Assembly (NCBI RefSeq): GCF_022063185.1
Contig: NZ_CP091913.1
Coordinates: 2,109,501 to 2,173,500, forward strand
Direction: 5' to 3'
DNA from: Nostoc sp. UHCC 0870
GTDB taxonomy: Bacteria; Cyanobacteriota; Cyanobacteriia; Cyanobacteriales; Nostocaceae
DNA: 64,000 nucleotides
Part shown: piece after piece, positions 27,811-36,617 of the stretch
How the letters are laid out: each line of letters opens with the position of its first letter
Position numbering within the stretch: the first letter of the stretch is position 1
Translations under genes and position numbers: made by a program
Notes under the pieces: model-generated
Databases searched by the model: none
The model's input: only the letters and a program-made list of their open reading frames with translations
What the model was told of the DNA's origin: nothing

Positions 27811-29154
27811 ATGGATGTGGGTAATAAGATAAAACTTATAGATAGAGTGCGTTTAGGGTTTGCGGTGTTGGTGGCGAAAAGTGTCACCTTTGGGGTAAAA
27901 TCGCTGCGTCTGGGTGCTGCTAGTGTATTACCAGGGGCGATCGCTAGGCGTATTGAACCGCGACTGTTAGAATTATTGAGCCAGCAAGTCAAAAACGGCG
28001 TGATTATGATTGCTGGTACTAATGGCAAAACTACTACGGCGTTGCTGTTATGCACGATATTGGAAAACAAAGGTTTCCGTGTCTGTCATAACTCCACGGG
28101 TGCAAATCTGGAAAATGGTTTGATGACAGCTTTCCTAGAAAACAGTAACTTGGTGGGGACGCTGAATGTTGATTATGCAATTCTGGAAGTAGACGAAAAT
28201 ATTGTTCCCAAGGTATTAAAACCACTCCAGCCAAAAATTATCCTGTGTTTGAATCTATTTCGGGATCAACTTGATAGATACGGCGAAGTAGACACCATCA
28301 GCAAACGCTGGACAAAAGTTATCTCGACTCTCCCACCAGAAACAGTAGTAATTCCTAATGCTGATGACCCAACTTTATCCTATCTCGGTCAACAGTTACC
28401 CCAAAAAGTATTATTCTTTGGTTTAAATGAACCAGAACATTATTTAGAAGCTATTCCTCACGCTGTTGATTCTATTTATTGTCCGCGCTGTGGACATTCT
28501 TTAGATTACAAAGGTGTGTATTTATCTCATTTAGGAGATTTCACTTGTCCTAGTTGTGGTTTTACCAAGAGTCAACCAGCCTTAGCTAGTAGTGAATGGA
28601 AACAGATTTTAGTTGGTTTATACAACAAATACAACACCTTAGCCGCAGCCACAGCAGCTATAGAATTAGGCGTAGATGAAAGTACAATTCGCAATACTAT
28701 TAATAACTTTCAAGCTGCTTTTGGACGTGCGGAAGATTTAGTGATTGATGGTAAACGAGTCAGAATCTTATTATCAAAAAATCCTGTCGGGACGAATGAG
28801 ACGATTCGCGTTGTGACTCAAAGCACCGATACAACCACATTAATGGTGTTAAACGATCGCACTCCCGACGGTACAGATGTATCCTGGATTTGGGACGTAG
28901 ACACAGAAAAACTAGTCGAACGTGGTGGGACTTTAATCGTGAGTGGCGATCGCGTCTATGATATGGCCTTACGTCTGCGTTACAGTGAAAAATCGCCCCA
29001 GAGTAATCTAAATTTAATTGTTGAGGAAGACTTAAAGCAAGCGATCGCCACGGCGTTAGAACACACACCAGCAGATGAAACCCTGCACATTCTCCCCACC
29101 TACTCAGCCATGCTAGAAGTGCGAGAAGTCCTTACAGGAAGAAAAATCCTTTAA
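27811..29154 (+). CDS. murT: MurT-like Mur ligase (lipid II isoglutaminyl synthase subunit)
   Basis: This 447-residue Mur-ligase-family protein has the C-terminal MurT (DUF1727) domain. ATP-binding GTNGKTT is at 69-75. The MurT-specific zinc ribbon has C224/C227 (CPRC) and C246/C249 (CPSC). LVGLYNKYNTLAA and LNDRTPDGTDVSWIWDVD mark the central and C-terminal domains. In Gram-positive bacteria MurT with GatD converts the D-Glu of lipid II to D-isoglutamine. The partner gatD lies downstream on the same strand, separated by a repeat element. Whether cyanobacterial peptidoglycan is amidated this way is not known to me. Confidence 0.9.
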   Translation: MDVGNKIKLIDRVRLGFAVLVAKSVTFGVKSLRLGAASVLPGAIARRIEPRLLELLSQQVKNGVIMIAGTNGKTTTALLLCTILENKGFRVCHNSTGANLENGLMTAFLENSNLVGTLNVDYAILEVDENIVPKVLKPLQPKIILCLNLFRDQLDRYGEVDTISKRWTKVISTLPPETVVIPNADDPTLSYLGQQLPQKVLFFGLNEPEHYLEAIPHAVDSIYCPRCGHSLDYKGVYLSHLGDFTCPSCGFTKSQPALASSEWKQILVGLYNKYNTLAAATAAIELGVDESTIRNTINNFQAAFGRAEDLVIDGKRVRILLSKNPVGTNETIRVVTQSTDTTTLMVLNDRTPDGTDVSWIWDVDTEKLVERGGTLIVSGDRVYDMALRLRYSEKSPQSNLNLIVEEDLKQAIATALEHTPADETLHILPTYSAMLEVREVLTGRKIL

Positions 29155-29190
29155 ATCAGTCAACAGTTACGCAATGTGCGGCTTATTCTT

Positions 29191-29425
29191 AAAACCCCTC
29201 TCCTGCAAGGCTACCGTGTACACACAAGTTATCGAATCGCTATCAGTCCTCGAATTACCCCACCCTAACCCTCCCCTTGGAAAGGGGAGGGAACTAGATT
29301 TTCCGGTTTCCCCCCTTTCCAAGGGGGGATTAAGGGGGGTAAAGCCCGGATCTCAAAGTAACTCCGATTTGTGTGTACACCGTAGTTCCTACAAGGGAAG
29401 GGGTTGGGGGTTAGGTTTAAAAGAA
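29191..29425. mobile_element. Miniature element nested in another repeat, between murT and gatD
   Basis: CTACCGTGTACACACAA (29211-29227) and TTGTGTGTACACCGTAG (29369-29385) are terminal inverted repeats differing at one base. They enclose about 175 bp that contain another palindrome family (CCCTTGGAAAGGG and CCCCTTTCCAAGGGG). Flanking sequences TCCTGCAAGG (29201-29210) and TCCTACAAGG (29387-29396) form a near-perfect 10-bp direct repeat, as expected of a target duplication. The outer flanks (AACCCCTCTCC... and ...GGGGTTGGGGG) match the host repeat also seen near 33.2 and 46.1 kb. No coding capacity is seen; the ORF running through it is repeat translation. Confidence 0.75.
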
Positions 29426-29466
29426 AATTGTCACACAGCTTATAGTCCCTTCTACTCCCTAAAACC

Positions 29467-30288
29467 ATGACTTCCCAACAATTAGAATTAACAATCGGTT
29501 GGCTATATCCTACATTAATGAGTACCTATGGCGATCGCGGTAATGTGATTACTATAGAACGTCGCGCTCAATGGCGGGGATACAGTGTGAAAGTATTACC
29601 CCTTGACCAAAATTCCACAGCAGATGATATTAAATCTGTAGATGTAATAGTAGGTGGTGGCGCACAAGATAGACAGCAAGAGATTGTCATGCGTGATTTG
29701 CAAGGCGCGAAAGCTGAAGCCATCCGTGAGAAAATCGAAAACGGTACGCCAGGAGTTTTTACTTGTGGTTCACCCCAACTTTTAGGACACTATTACGAAC
29801 CAGCTTTTGGACAGCGCATTGAAGGTTTAGGAATACTCGATTTAGTCTCCATCCATCCCGGCGAAAATACCAAGCGTTGCATCGGTAACTTAGTGATAGA
29901 AGTTACAGCCAGCCGACTAGCGAAAGATTTAGCAGAAATGACAGGAAGCAAACCCTATTTAGTGGGTTTTGAAAATCACGGCGGACGTACCAAATTAGGT
30001 AAAGTGGAAGCTTTAGGAAAAGTCGTATATGGCTTAGGTAATAATGGTGAAGATGGTACAGAAGGCGCGTTTTATCAAAATGCTATAGCCACTTATTCCC
30101 ACGGGCCATTATTACCTAAAAATCCCTTTGTTGCTGACTGGTTAATTCAAACAGCATTGCGATTAAAGTATCAGCAGCCAATTAGTTTACAGCCTTTAGA
30201 TGATACCTTAGCTATGCAAGCTAGAGAAGCAATGTCTAAGAAACTGCAAGTTAACCTACCAAAATCTGCTGCGATAGGTAAAGTCTAA
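29467..30288 (+). CDS. gatD: GatD-like glutamine amidotransferase (partner of MurT)
   Basis: This 273-residue class I, CobB/CobQ-type glutamine amidotransferase supplies ammonia to MurT. The nucleophile C100 lies in GVFTCGSPQLLG, and the catalytic His is most likely H212 in YSHGPLLPKNP. VGGGAQDRQQE and GFENHGGRT (about 167-175) are typical GatD elements. All expected active-site residues are present. ATG at 29467. A good terminator follows at 30320. It forms a functional pair with murT even though about 310 bases of repeats now separate them. Confidence 0.9.
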   Translation: MTSQQLELTIGWLYPTLMSTYGDRGNVITIERRAQWRGYSVKVLPLDQNSTADDIKSVDVIVGGGAQDRQQEIVMRDLQGAKAEAIREKIENGTPGVFTCGSPQLLGHYYEPAFGQRIEGLGILDLVSIHPGENTKRCIGNLVIEVTASRLAKDLAEMTGSKPYLVGFENHGGRTKLGKVEALGKVVYGLGNNGEDGTEGAFYQNAIATYSHGPLLPKNPFVADWLIQTALRLKYQQPISLQPLDDTLAMQAREAMSKKLQVNLPKSAAIGKV

Positions 30289-30319
30289 AACTCATCTTAA
30301 TAGCAAAATCTCTATTAAC

Positions 30320-30350
30320 AACCCCTCTTGACAATTTTGAGGGGTTATTT
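30320..30350 (+). terminator. Intrinsic terminator after gatD
   Basis: AACCCCTC (30320-30327) pairs with GAGGGGTT (30339-30346) with an 11-base loop and is followed by ATTT. Confidence 0.8.
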
Positions 30351-30447
30351 CGTCACAATTACATAGAATTTGCATATTCTATGCTATTTTTGTACTAAAT
30401 AAGGCTGTTTTTTCTCATCTTCCTCTACAATTCTTGGTAACAAACAG

Positions 30448-33012
30448 ATGCTAATCACACCTCAAAGTGTACAACAAGAAATTCAAGAAGCGAAAGAAAA
30501 GCATCTTAAAAAATTAGATTTAAGTGGACTATGCCTAACTGAAATTCCTGATGAGGTATTTGAGTTGGAATGGTTGGATATCTTGATTGTTAGCTGCAAC
30601 CAATTAACACAGATACCAGAGGCGATCACCTGCCTGCAAAATTTAACTACCCTGGATTTAAGCGACAACGGATTAACACAGATACCCGAAGCAATCACCC
30701 GCCTGCAAAATTTAACTATCCTGGATTTAAGAAGCAACGGATTAAAACAGATACCAGAGGCGATCACCCGCCTGCAAAACTTAACTACCCTGAATTTAAG
30801 CTACAACCAATTAACACAGATACCAGAAGCAATCACCCGCCTGCAAAATTTAACTACCCTGTATTTACTCGACAACGAAATAACACAGATACCAGAAGTA
30901 ATCACGCGCCTGCAAAATTTAACTACCCTAGATTTAAGCTACAACCAATTAAAACAGATACCAGAAGCAATCACCCGCCTACAAAATTTAACTACCCTGT
31001 ATTTACGCGACAACGAAATAACACAGATACCAGAAACAATCACTCACCTGCAAAATTTAACTACCCTGTATTTACGCGACAACTATATCAAAAATGCACC
31101 ACTAGAAGTTGTTGAAGAAGGCATTGATGCAATCAGAGATTATTTTCGACAATTGGCAGATGAAGGTACAAATTATTTATATGAAGCGAAGTTGTTAATT
31201 GTTGGCGAAGGAGGGGCAGGTAAAACAACTCTAGCCAAGAAAATTGAAGACGAAAATTACAAAATGAAAGAAGAAGACTCAACAAAAGGAATTGAGGTAA
31301 TACAGTGGCATTTTGAAATAAAAACTGGGCAAAATTTTCGAGTCAATATCTGGGATTTTGGGGGACAAGAAATTTATCATGAAACACACCAATTTTTCCT
31401 CACCAAGCGTTCTTTGTATGCAGTGGTAGCAGATAATCGCAAGGAAGATACAAATTTTTATTACTGGTTGAATGTGGTGGAATTGTTGAGTGATAACAGT
31501 CCAGTATTAATTATCAAAAATGAGAGACAAGACAGGACTCGTGAAATCAACGAACCGCAATTACGGGGACATTTTAGCAACCTGAAGGAAACCTTAGCAA
31601 CTAACTTTGCTACTAACCGAGGCTTACCAGAAGTATTGCGAGAAATCAAACATCATATTGCTTCTCTACCTCATATTGGCGCAGCACTTCCCAAAACCTG
31701 GGTAAGAGTTCGTGAAGCTTTAGAGAATGAATCACGTAACTATATTAGCTTAGATGAATATTTGCAAATCTGCCAAACACATGGTTTTACCCAACGCAAA
31801 GACAAATTACAATTAAGCAACTATCTCCATGATTTAGGTGTATGCTTACACTTTCAAGATGACCCAATTTTAAACAATATAGTTATCCTCAAACCCAAGT
31901 GGGGAACTGATGCAGTTTACAAAGTATTAGACGATAAACAAGTAATTAATAACTTAGGTAAATTCACTTGGCGAGACTTGCAAAATATTTGGCAGGAAGA
32001 ACAATATGCCGCAAAGCAAGGTGAACTTCTACAACTGATGATTAACTTTAAGTTATGTTATGAAATTCCTAACAATCCTAAAAATTATATCGCTCCTCAA
32101 CTATTAACAGAAAAACAACCCAAGTATAACTGGGATAAACATAATAATCTTATTTTGCGCTACACTTATGACTTCATGCCCAAAGGAATTATTACTCAGT
32201 TTATAGTTTCTATAAATCAGTTAATTGATCAACAAAAATATGTCTGGAAAAGTGGCGTTATTCTCAGTCAAGACCAGACTAAAGCAGAGATAATTGAATA
32301 TTACGACCAACGAAAAATTAAAATTCGCGTTACAGGGTTACATAAAAGAGACTTATTGACCTGCGTCACCCACGAAATTAATAAAATTCATGCTTCATAT
32401 AAACAACTCAAATTTGATAAACTAATTCCTTGTAATTGCTCAGTTTGTAAAAATCAGCAAAATCCACACTTTTATAAATTTGATAATTTAAGAAATCGTA
32501 TTGCTAAACAAAAATATGATGTTGAGTGTGATATTAGCTTTGAAAAAGTAAATGTCTTGCAATTAATTGATGATGTCATGGACAAAAATCAGTTAAATCA
32601 AGAGGAGAAACAAAGACAAAACAGCAACGTAACTCATATTTATAACCAGATAAATGCAAATACTTTAAAACTGCAACAAGGAAATAATATTATGAACCAA
32701 CCTCCCGATAGTGAAGAAAAATCTAAACCTCAAGAGGAAGTTAAACTTTCTTTTGCTTTTAGGAATGGAATGTTTTATTTATTCATATTCGTAGTAGTAT
32801 TTTGTTTAATGACATTTTTTGGTGGCACATTACCATTTCATTATTTAGTTTTAATAATTCTAGGCACAGCAATATTTATCATTCTCATTGGTGTTCTGCA
32901 ATTAAGGCAAGATGACCGACTCTCAGAAACATCCTTTGTCAAATTAATCAAAATGGTGCTGAAACAGTTTCCTTTAATTGGCAATTTCATAGAGATGTTC
33001 CAGCGTAAATAA
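30448..33012 (+). CDS. ROCO protein: LRR - Roc GTPase - COR - membrane tail
   Basis: The protein has 854 residues. Leucine-rich repeats of 23 residues (about 40-215, units like LTTLDLSDNGLTQIPEAITR) lead into a Ras-of-complex-proteins GTPase domain. Its P-loop is GEGGAGKT (253-260) and its switch II is DFGGQE (303-308). VLIIKNERQD stands in for the usual guanine-specificity motif. A COR dimerisation domain (about 400-690) with a CNCSVCKNQQNPHF segment follows. Two hydrophobic helices near the end (about 773-825) predict a membrane anchor. Bacterial ROCO proteins are relatives of human LRRK2 and are common in filamentous cyanobacteria; partners are unknown. The LRR-coding DNA consists of near-identical 69-bp units. 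Confidence 0.92.
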   Translation: MLITPQSVQQEIQEAKEKHLKKLDLSGLCLTEIPDEVFELEWLDILIVSCNQLTQIPEAITCLQNLTTLDLSDNGLTQIPEAITRLQNLTILDLRSNGLKQIPEAITRLQNLTTLNLSYNQLTQIPEAITRLQNLTTLYLLDNEITQIPEVITRLQNLTTLDLSYNQLKQIPEAITRLQNLTTLYLRDNEITQIPETITHLQNLTTLYLRDNYIKNAPLEVVEEGIDAIRDYFRQLADEGTNYLYEAKLLIVGEGGAGKTTLAKKIEDENYKMKEEDSTKGIEVIQWHFEIKTGQNFRVNIWDFGGQEIYHETHQFFLTKRSLYAVVADNRKEDTNFYYWLNVVELLSDNSPVLIIKNERQDRTREINEPQLRGHFSNLKETLATNFATNRGLPEVLREIKHHIASLPHIGAALPKTWVRVREALENESRNYISLDEYLQICQTHGFTQRKDKLQLSNYLHDLGVCLHFQDDPILNNIVILKPKWGTDAVYKVLDDKQVINNLGKFTWRDLQNIWQEEQYAAKQGELLQLMINFKLCYEIPNNPKNYIAPQLLTEKQPKYNWDKHNNLILRYTYDFMPKGIITQFIVSINQLIDQQKYVWKSGVILSQDQTKAEIIEYYDQRKIKIRVTGLHKRDLLTCVTHEINKIHASYKQLKFDKLIPCNCSVCKNQQNPHFYKFDNLRNRIAKQKYDVECDISFEKVNVLQLIDDVMDKNQLNQEEKQRQNSNVTHIYNQINANTLKLQQGNNIMNQPPDSEEKSKPQEEVKLSFAFRNGMFYLFIFVVVFCLMTFFGGTLPFHYLVLIILGTAIFIILIGVLQLRQDDRLSETSFVKLIKMVLKQFPLIGNFIEMFQRK
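30628..31090 (+). repeat. 69-bp tandem coding repeat (LRR units)
   Basis: Seven consecutive 69-bp units encode 23-residue LRRs. Stretches such as CGCCTGCAAAATTTAACTAC and CAGATACCAGAAGCAATCAC recur almost unchanged at the nucleotide level, including synonymous positions. Confidence 0.9.
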
Positions 33013-33079
33013 TATAACTCTAGTTCGAGGAAAGCTTACCCCAACCCCTTACTTTATAGGGCTAGTGTATTTATCCCGC

Positions 33080-33163
33080 CTCGGAATCAATTCCGAGTCT
33101 AATAGTGCAAGTCCTCTCAAGAGGACTCAAAGAAAAATTCCATCTAGTCCACTTGAGTGGACT
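33080..33163. repeat. Three consecutive perfect 18-bp palindromes
   Basis: CTCGGAAT-CA-ATTCCGAG (33080-33097), AGTCCTCT-CA-AGAGGACT (33110-33127) and AGTCCACT-TG-AGTGGACT (33146-33163) follow each other within 84 bases between the ROCO gene and the convergent glycosyltransferase gene. Each has an 8-bp arm and a 2-bp centre. They may act as terminators or belong to a palindromic repeat family. Confidence 0.85.
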
Positions 33164-33169
33164 TTGCTA

Positions 33170-33258
33170 TATAGCGTTTCCTAATCACATGGGTATATCA
33201 TAGCCCCCTCCTTGCTTGCTCTTAGGGGGTTGGGGGTGGGGTTCTTGTACCTCACTAT
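33170..33258. repeat. Dispersed repeat overlapping the 3' end of a glycosyltransferase gene
   Basis: The stretch from TATAGCGTTTCCTAAT to GGGTTGGGGGTGGGGTTCTT plus GTAC matches the element at 46038-46135. Here it supplies the last roughly 24 codons and the stop codon of the minus-strand glycosyltransferase gene. Confidence 0.75.
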
Positions 33259-34326
33259 ATCTCTAAACCACTGCTCAGTGCGATCGCCCATTGCTTGTTG
33301 AGAATATTCTACCTCAGCCTGTTGACGACAAGCACGGCGATCGATTTTATCTAATTGTGCGATCGCATTCACCAATCCGTCAACGCTATCTGGTTCTACT
33401 AAAAAGCCCGTTTCACCATCTTTGACAATTTCCGTGAGTCCCCCACGACGATAAGCAATCACAGGTACACCACAGGCTAACGCCTCAATCGCCACATTAC
33501 CGAAAGCTTCTACCCAACGCGGTGTAACTAATAACGCCCGACATTTACCTAATTCCTGTTGTAGTTGCTCAGTGGGGAGAAAGCCTACATATTCTATGGG
33601 AGCATTGGGATATTGTTGCAAAATTTCTTGCCAATATTGTTCATTTTGTTTAAACCCAAAGATTTTTAGGGTAAATCCGGTAATTTGCGCTGCTGCTACT
33701 GCATCTTCTAAAGCTTTTTCCGGTGCAATTCTACCTACCCAAGCCAAGGAATCACCGGGTTCACCACAGAAATCATAAATCGATAAGTCCATTCCATTAG
33801 CTAAACAACGACATTCCTCTGCAAAAGTAAACGTCTGTGCTTGTGTCAGTGAATGAACGCCAATCGTACCAGGAAAGTTAGTTGCTATTTGCTCAAGTAT
33901 GCCGTCCATTGCATCGGTTAAAGAACCCATGCTAATTAAATGAGCGATGGGACGGCTAAAAAATGGAGTCAGATATAAAGGTAGCCAATCATAGGCAAAG
34001 TTGACGATTAAATCATAATCTGTCTGAACTTGGTGAGCATAGTCCCACATATTCGCCAAGACAGAATTTTTCGGCAAAATAATTGGCTCATCACGAGTCT
34101 GAGTTTGCGCTGGTGTCTGCACTTCACCGGAAATTTCTACAACTGACACATTTTTTACTACTGACCCACTAGGAGCTACTATTTTTACAGTATGTCCGCG
34201 TCGGCTCATTTCCTGGACAATATTGCTGAGAGTCAGTTCTACACCGCCTCCCACACCCGAACCAATCGCACCCACAGGGGTAGATAACATTAGCAACTTG
34301 AGCAAATTACTTTGATCTATAGTCAT
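33181..34326 (-). CDS. GT4-family glycosyltransferase
   Basis: The protein has 381 residues from the ATG at 34326; a GTG at 34344 is possible. The N-terminal Rossmann domain opens with LLMLSTPVGAIGSGVGGGVE and contains RRGHTVKIVAPSGS. The C-terminal domain has the donor-binding pattern APEKALEDAVAAA and VEAFGNVAIEALACGVPVIA with the E-x7-E motif, then GGLTEIVKDGETGFLV. This is a retaining GT-B enzyme, probably nucleotide-sugar dependent; the acceptor is unknown. The last 24 residues (from about YKNPTPNPLRASKE) derive from a dispersed repeat and are not conserved family sequence. The gene is divergent from an LD-carboxypeptidase gene. Confidence 0.88.
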   Translation of the reverse strand: MTIDQSNLLKLLMLSTPVGAIGSGVGGGVELTLSNIVQEMSRRGHTVKIVAPSGSVVKNVSVVEISGEVQTPAQTQTRDEPIILPKNSVLANMWDYAHQVQTDYDLIVNFAYDWLPLYLTPFFSRPIAHLISMGSLTDAMDGILEQIATNFPGTIGVHSLTQAQTFTFAEECRCLANGMDLSIYDFCGEPGDSLAWVGRIAPEKALEDAVAAAQITGFTLKIFGFKQNEQYWQEILQQYPNAPIEYVGFLPTEQLQQELGKCRALLVTPRWVEAFGNVAIEALACGVPVIAYRRGGLTEIVKDGETGFLVEPDSVDGLVNAIAQLDKIDRRACRQQAEVEYSQQAMGDRTEQWFRDIVRYKNPTPNPLRASKEGAMIYPCD

Positions 34327-34404
34327 GGTATTTATGAATAACACTTAGTGTAGGATATTACTCTTATGGGCTATGCTAAATTTTGATTTTTGCACAAATT
34401 ATTG

Positions 34405-35301
34405 ATGAAATCGACTATCTTACCTGAACCTCTCAAAAGAGGAGATTTATTGCGAGTGATTGCGCCTAGTGGTGCTTTGCGAGAATTTGCAGACTTTGAG
34501 CGCGGTCTAGAAATCTGGCGATCACGCGGTTATTATATAGAAGTTACCTCTGATATTGATCAGCGTTGGGGATATTTAGCAAACACAGATAAAAACCGCC
34601 GTCATCAATTAGCTACTGCTTGGCAAGATCCCGATTGTCGCGGTATTCTCTGTGCTAGAGGTGGTTTTGGTAGCACTCGCATCTTAGAAAATTGGCATTG
34701 GCAAGTTAAATCGACTCCTAAATGGCTGATTGGCTTTTCTGATATCACAGCTTTATTATGGAGTCTTTACAACGCAGGTATATCTAGTGTTCACGGCCCT
34801 GTCCTGACGACATTAGCCGATGAGCCAGATTGGTCAATTGAGCGTTTATTCAATTTTTTAGAAGGACGACCCCTCACACCACTTCAAGGTTGTGGTTGGG
34901 GTGGAGGTGTGGCTACTGGTCTATTACTTCCAGGAAATCTCACAGTGGCTACCCATCTTTTAAGCACAGCCATTCAACCTAATTTTGATGGTGTAATTTT
35001 AGCCTTAGAAGATGTCACAGAAGCACCATACCGCATCGACCGGATGCTAACGCAGTGGCGTTTAAGTGGTCTTTTAGCCAAAGTTAGCGGTATTGCTTTA
35101 GGTGGTTTTACTAAATGCGAAGCACCTACAAATATACCCAGCTTTAGTGTAGAGGAAGTTGTGCGCGATCGCCTGGGTGATTTGGGTATTCCCATTGTTT
35201 CTGACTTACCATTTGGTCATGACAGTCCTAATGCAGCCTTACCTGTGGGTGTATTGGTCACTTTAGACGCAGATCAAGGTACATTAACCAATCACCATTG
35301 A
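34405..35301 (+). CDS. LD-carboxypeptidase (peptidase S66, LdcA-like)
   Basis: The 298-residue cytoplasmic serine peptidase removes the terminal D-Ala from muropeptide tetrapeptides. APSGAL and the ARGGFGSTRILE loop lead to the nucleophile Ser in GFSDITALLW. VHGPVLTTL follows, then the Glu/His part in LALEDVTEAPYRIDRML and DLPFGHDSPNAALPVG, giving the S66 Ser-Glu-His triad. Start: ATG at 34405 is preferred to an in-frame TTG at 34390. Together with anmK and MurT/GatD it forms part of the peptidoglycan metabolism gene set of this window, though they are not clustered. Confidence 0.9.
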   Translation: MKSTILPEPLKRGDLLRVIAPSGALREFADFERGLEIWRSRGYYIEVTSDIDQRWGYLANTDKNRRHQLATAWQDPDCRGILCARGGFGSTRILENWHWQVKSTPKWLIGFSDITALLWSLYNAGISSVHGPVLTTLADEPDWSIERLFNFLEGRPLTPLQGCGWGGGVATGLLLPGNLTVATHLLSTAIQPNFDGVILALEDVTEAPYRIDRMLTQWRLSGLLAKVSGIALGGFTKCEAPTNIPSFSVEEVVRDRLGDLGIPIVSDLPFGHDSPNAALPVGVLVTLDADQGTLTNHH

Positions 35302-35495
35302 CCTTTTTTATTTTTAATTCTCATCAAAATAAATTAACGTACTATTCCTTTACTATTTGGTGCGAGCGATCGCATCATTTCAGTGATTTTAGCTTTTGCG
35401 TAGCATCCTGCGCTTATTGCACAGCTTGGTATAGTATACTCTGAAGTGCCTGGAGGATGAAGACATTATTTCAAATTTGAAGCAGGATATTTTTA

Positions 35496-36461
35496 ATGAA
35501 AATTGCTATTGTTGCTTGGGGTTACAACCCCAAACCCCCGTTATCGAATTCTATTTACACTTTGATGTATGAATACAAATCCTGTTTAGATGAATTAGGT
35601 TATGAAGTAGATATTTTAAATGAAAAAGATCCCGAAAAAGTCATAGAATACATAAACAATAGTAATTATGACTTCGTGCATTCCCACGCCTACAACTTTG
35701 TTGATGTATTTAATCATAAGCTCAAACAAAAGTATTGTTTCACCTCCCATTATGGTTATTTATTGAAAGAAAGTAGATGGGATGAAGAATTTCGCCAAGT
35801 ATTTAAAAGTTATATAGATGCACCTGGTATAATTACACCTTCTAATTTTTCAAAAGATTTTTTTATCAACAAGGGATATGCAGGATTTCTGAGATGTCAA
35901 CCTAACGGTATTGATACCAACAAAATCAACTTTAAAAAAAAGGGAAATAACAAAGCAGTGTGTTTAGGTTGGATTCAACCAAGGAAACAACAAAGATTAC
36001 TAGCAGAAATCATAGATGGGAAGTTAAGTTTAGATTTTGTTGGGCCTTTAGATGACCCTGATTTTATAGAAGGAAGTACAACAAAACATTTAGGTATCTG
36101 GAGTTTAGAACAAGTTTACGAGAATCTCACAGATTATAGTTGTTTGGTTTTAATTAGTGATGGAGAAGTTGCACCACTAGTAATATTGGAAGCTCTAGCA
36201 GCAGGTTTATGTATCGTTATTTCTGAATCAGCTAGTGCTAATTTACACACCAAGGAATTTATTAAAGTGTTACCAGATGACATTTTAACTAATGCCACTC
36301 CAGAAAACAAAACCATAATTAGTGAGACAATTATCGAAATGATTGAGAAAAATTCAACTTATCGACAAGAAATTGCAACATATGCTAAAGAAAATTTTGA
36401 TTTTAGTCACCTGATAAAAAACTATATTCAGATTATTGACGAATTTAATAGTTTTACTTAA
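35496..36461 (+). CDS. GT4-like glycosyltransferase
   Basis: The protein has 321 residues. FVHSHAYNFVDVF and CFTSHYGYLLKE lie in the N-terminal acceptor domain. ITPSNFSKDFFINKGY and PNGID precede the C-terminal donor-binding domain VCLGWIQPRKQQRLLAEI, then LISDGEVAPLVILEALAAG with the E-x7-E type motif. It fits family GT4/GT1-type glycosyltransferases involved in surface polysaccharide or glycan modification; the sugar is unknown. It is the first of four same-strand genes (two methyltransferase genes and a sugar-binding protein follow). Base composition is AT-richer than its neighbours, hinting at acquired DNA. Confidence 0.82.
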   Translation: MKIAIVAWGYNPKPPLSNSIYTLMYEYKSCLDELGYEVDILNEKDPEKVIEYINNSNYDFVHSHAYNFVDVFNHKLKQKYCFTSHYGYLLKESRWDEEFRQVFKSYIDAPGIITPSNFSKDFFINKGYAGFLRCQPNGIDTNKINFKKKGNNKAVCLGWIQPRKQQRLLAEIIDGKLSLDFVGPLDDPDFIEGSTTKHLGIWSLEQVYENLTDYSCLVLISDGEVAPLVILEALAAGLCIVISESASANLHTKEFIKVLPDDILTNATPENKTIISETIIEMIEKNSTYRQEIATYAKENFDFSHLIKNYIQIIDEFNSFT

Positions 36462-36617
36462 CAATAAAGAATATCATATCCTCTTTTGTAAGTAAGAATA
36501 TGTATTTACAAATGACTAATGACTAATAAATAATTAATTACACACTCATGTATAATGAGGATGCTTTAAGAAAAACAGATGTATAAATAGTCGTATTTTT
36601 ATTTATAGGAGGTCAAG

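Noticed and set aside
29174-29470. 98-residue plus-strand frame between murT and gatD
   Set aside because: It runs straight through the nested repeat element and consists of translated repeat sequence.
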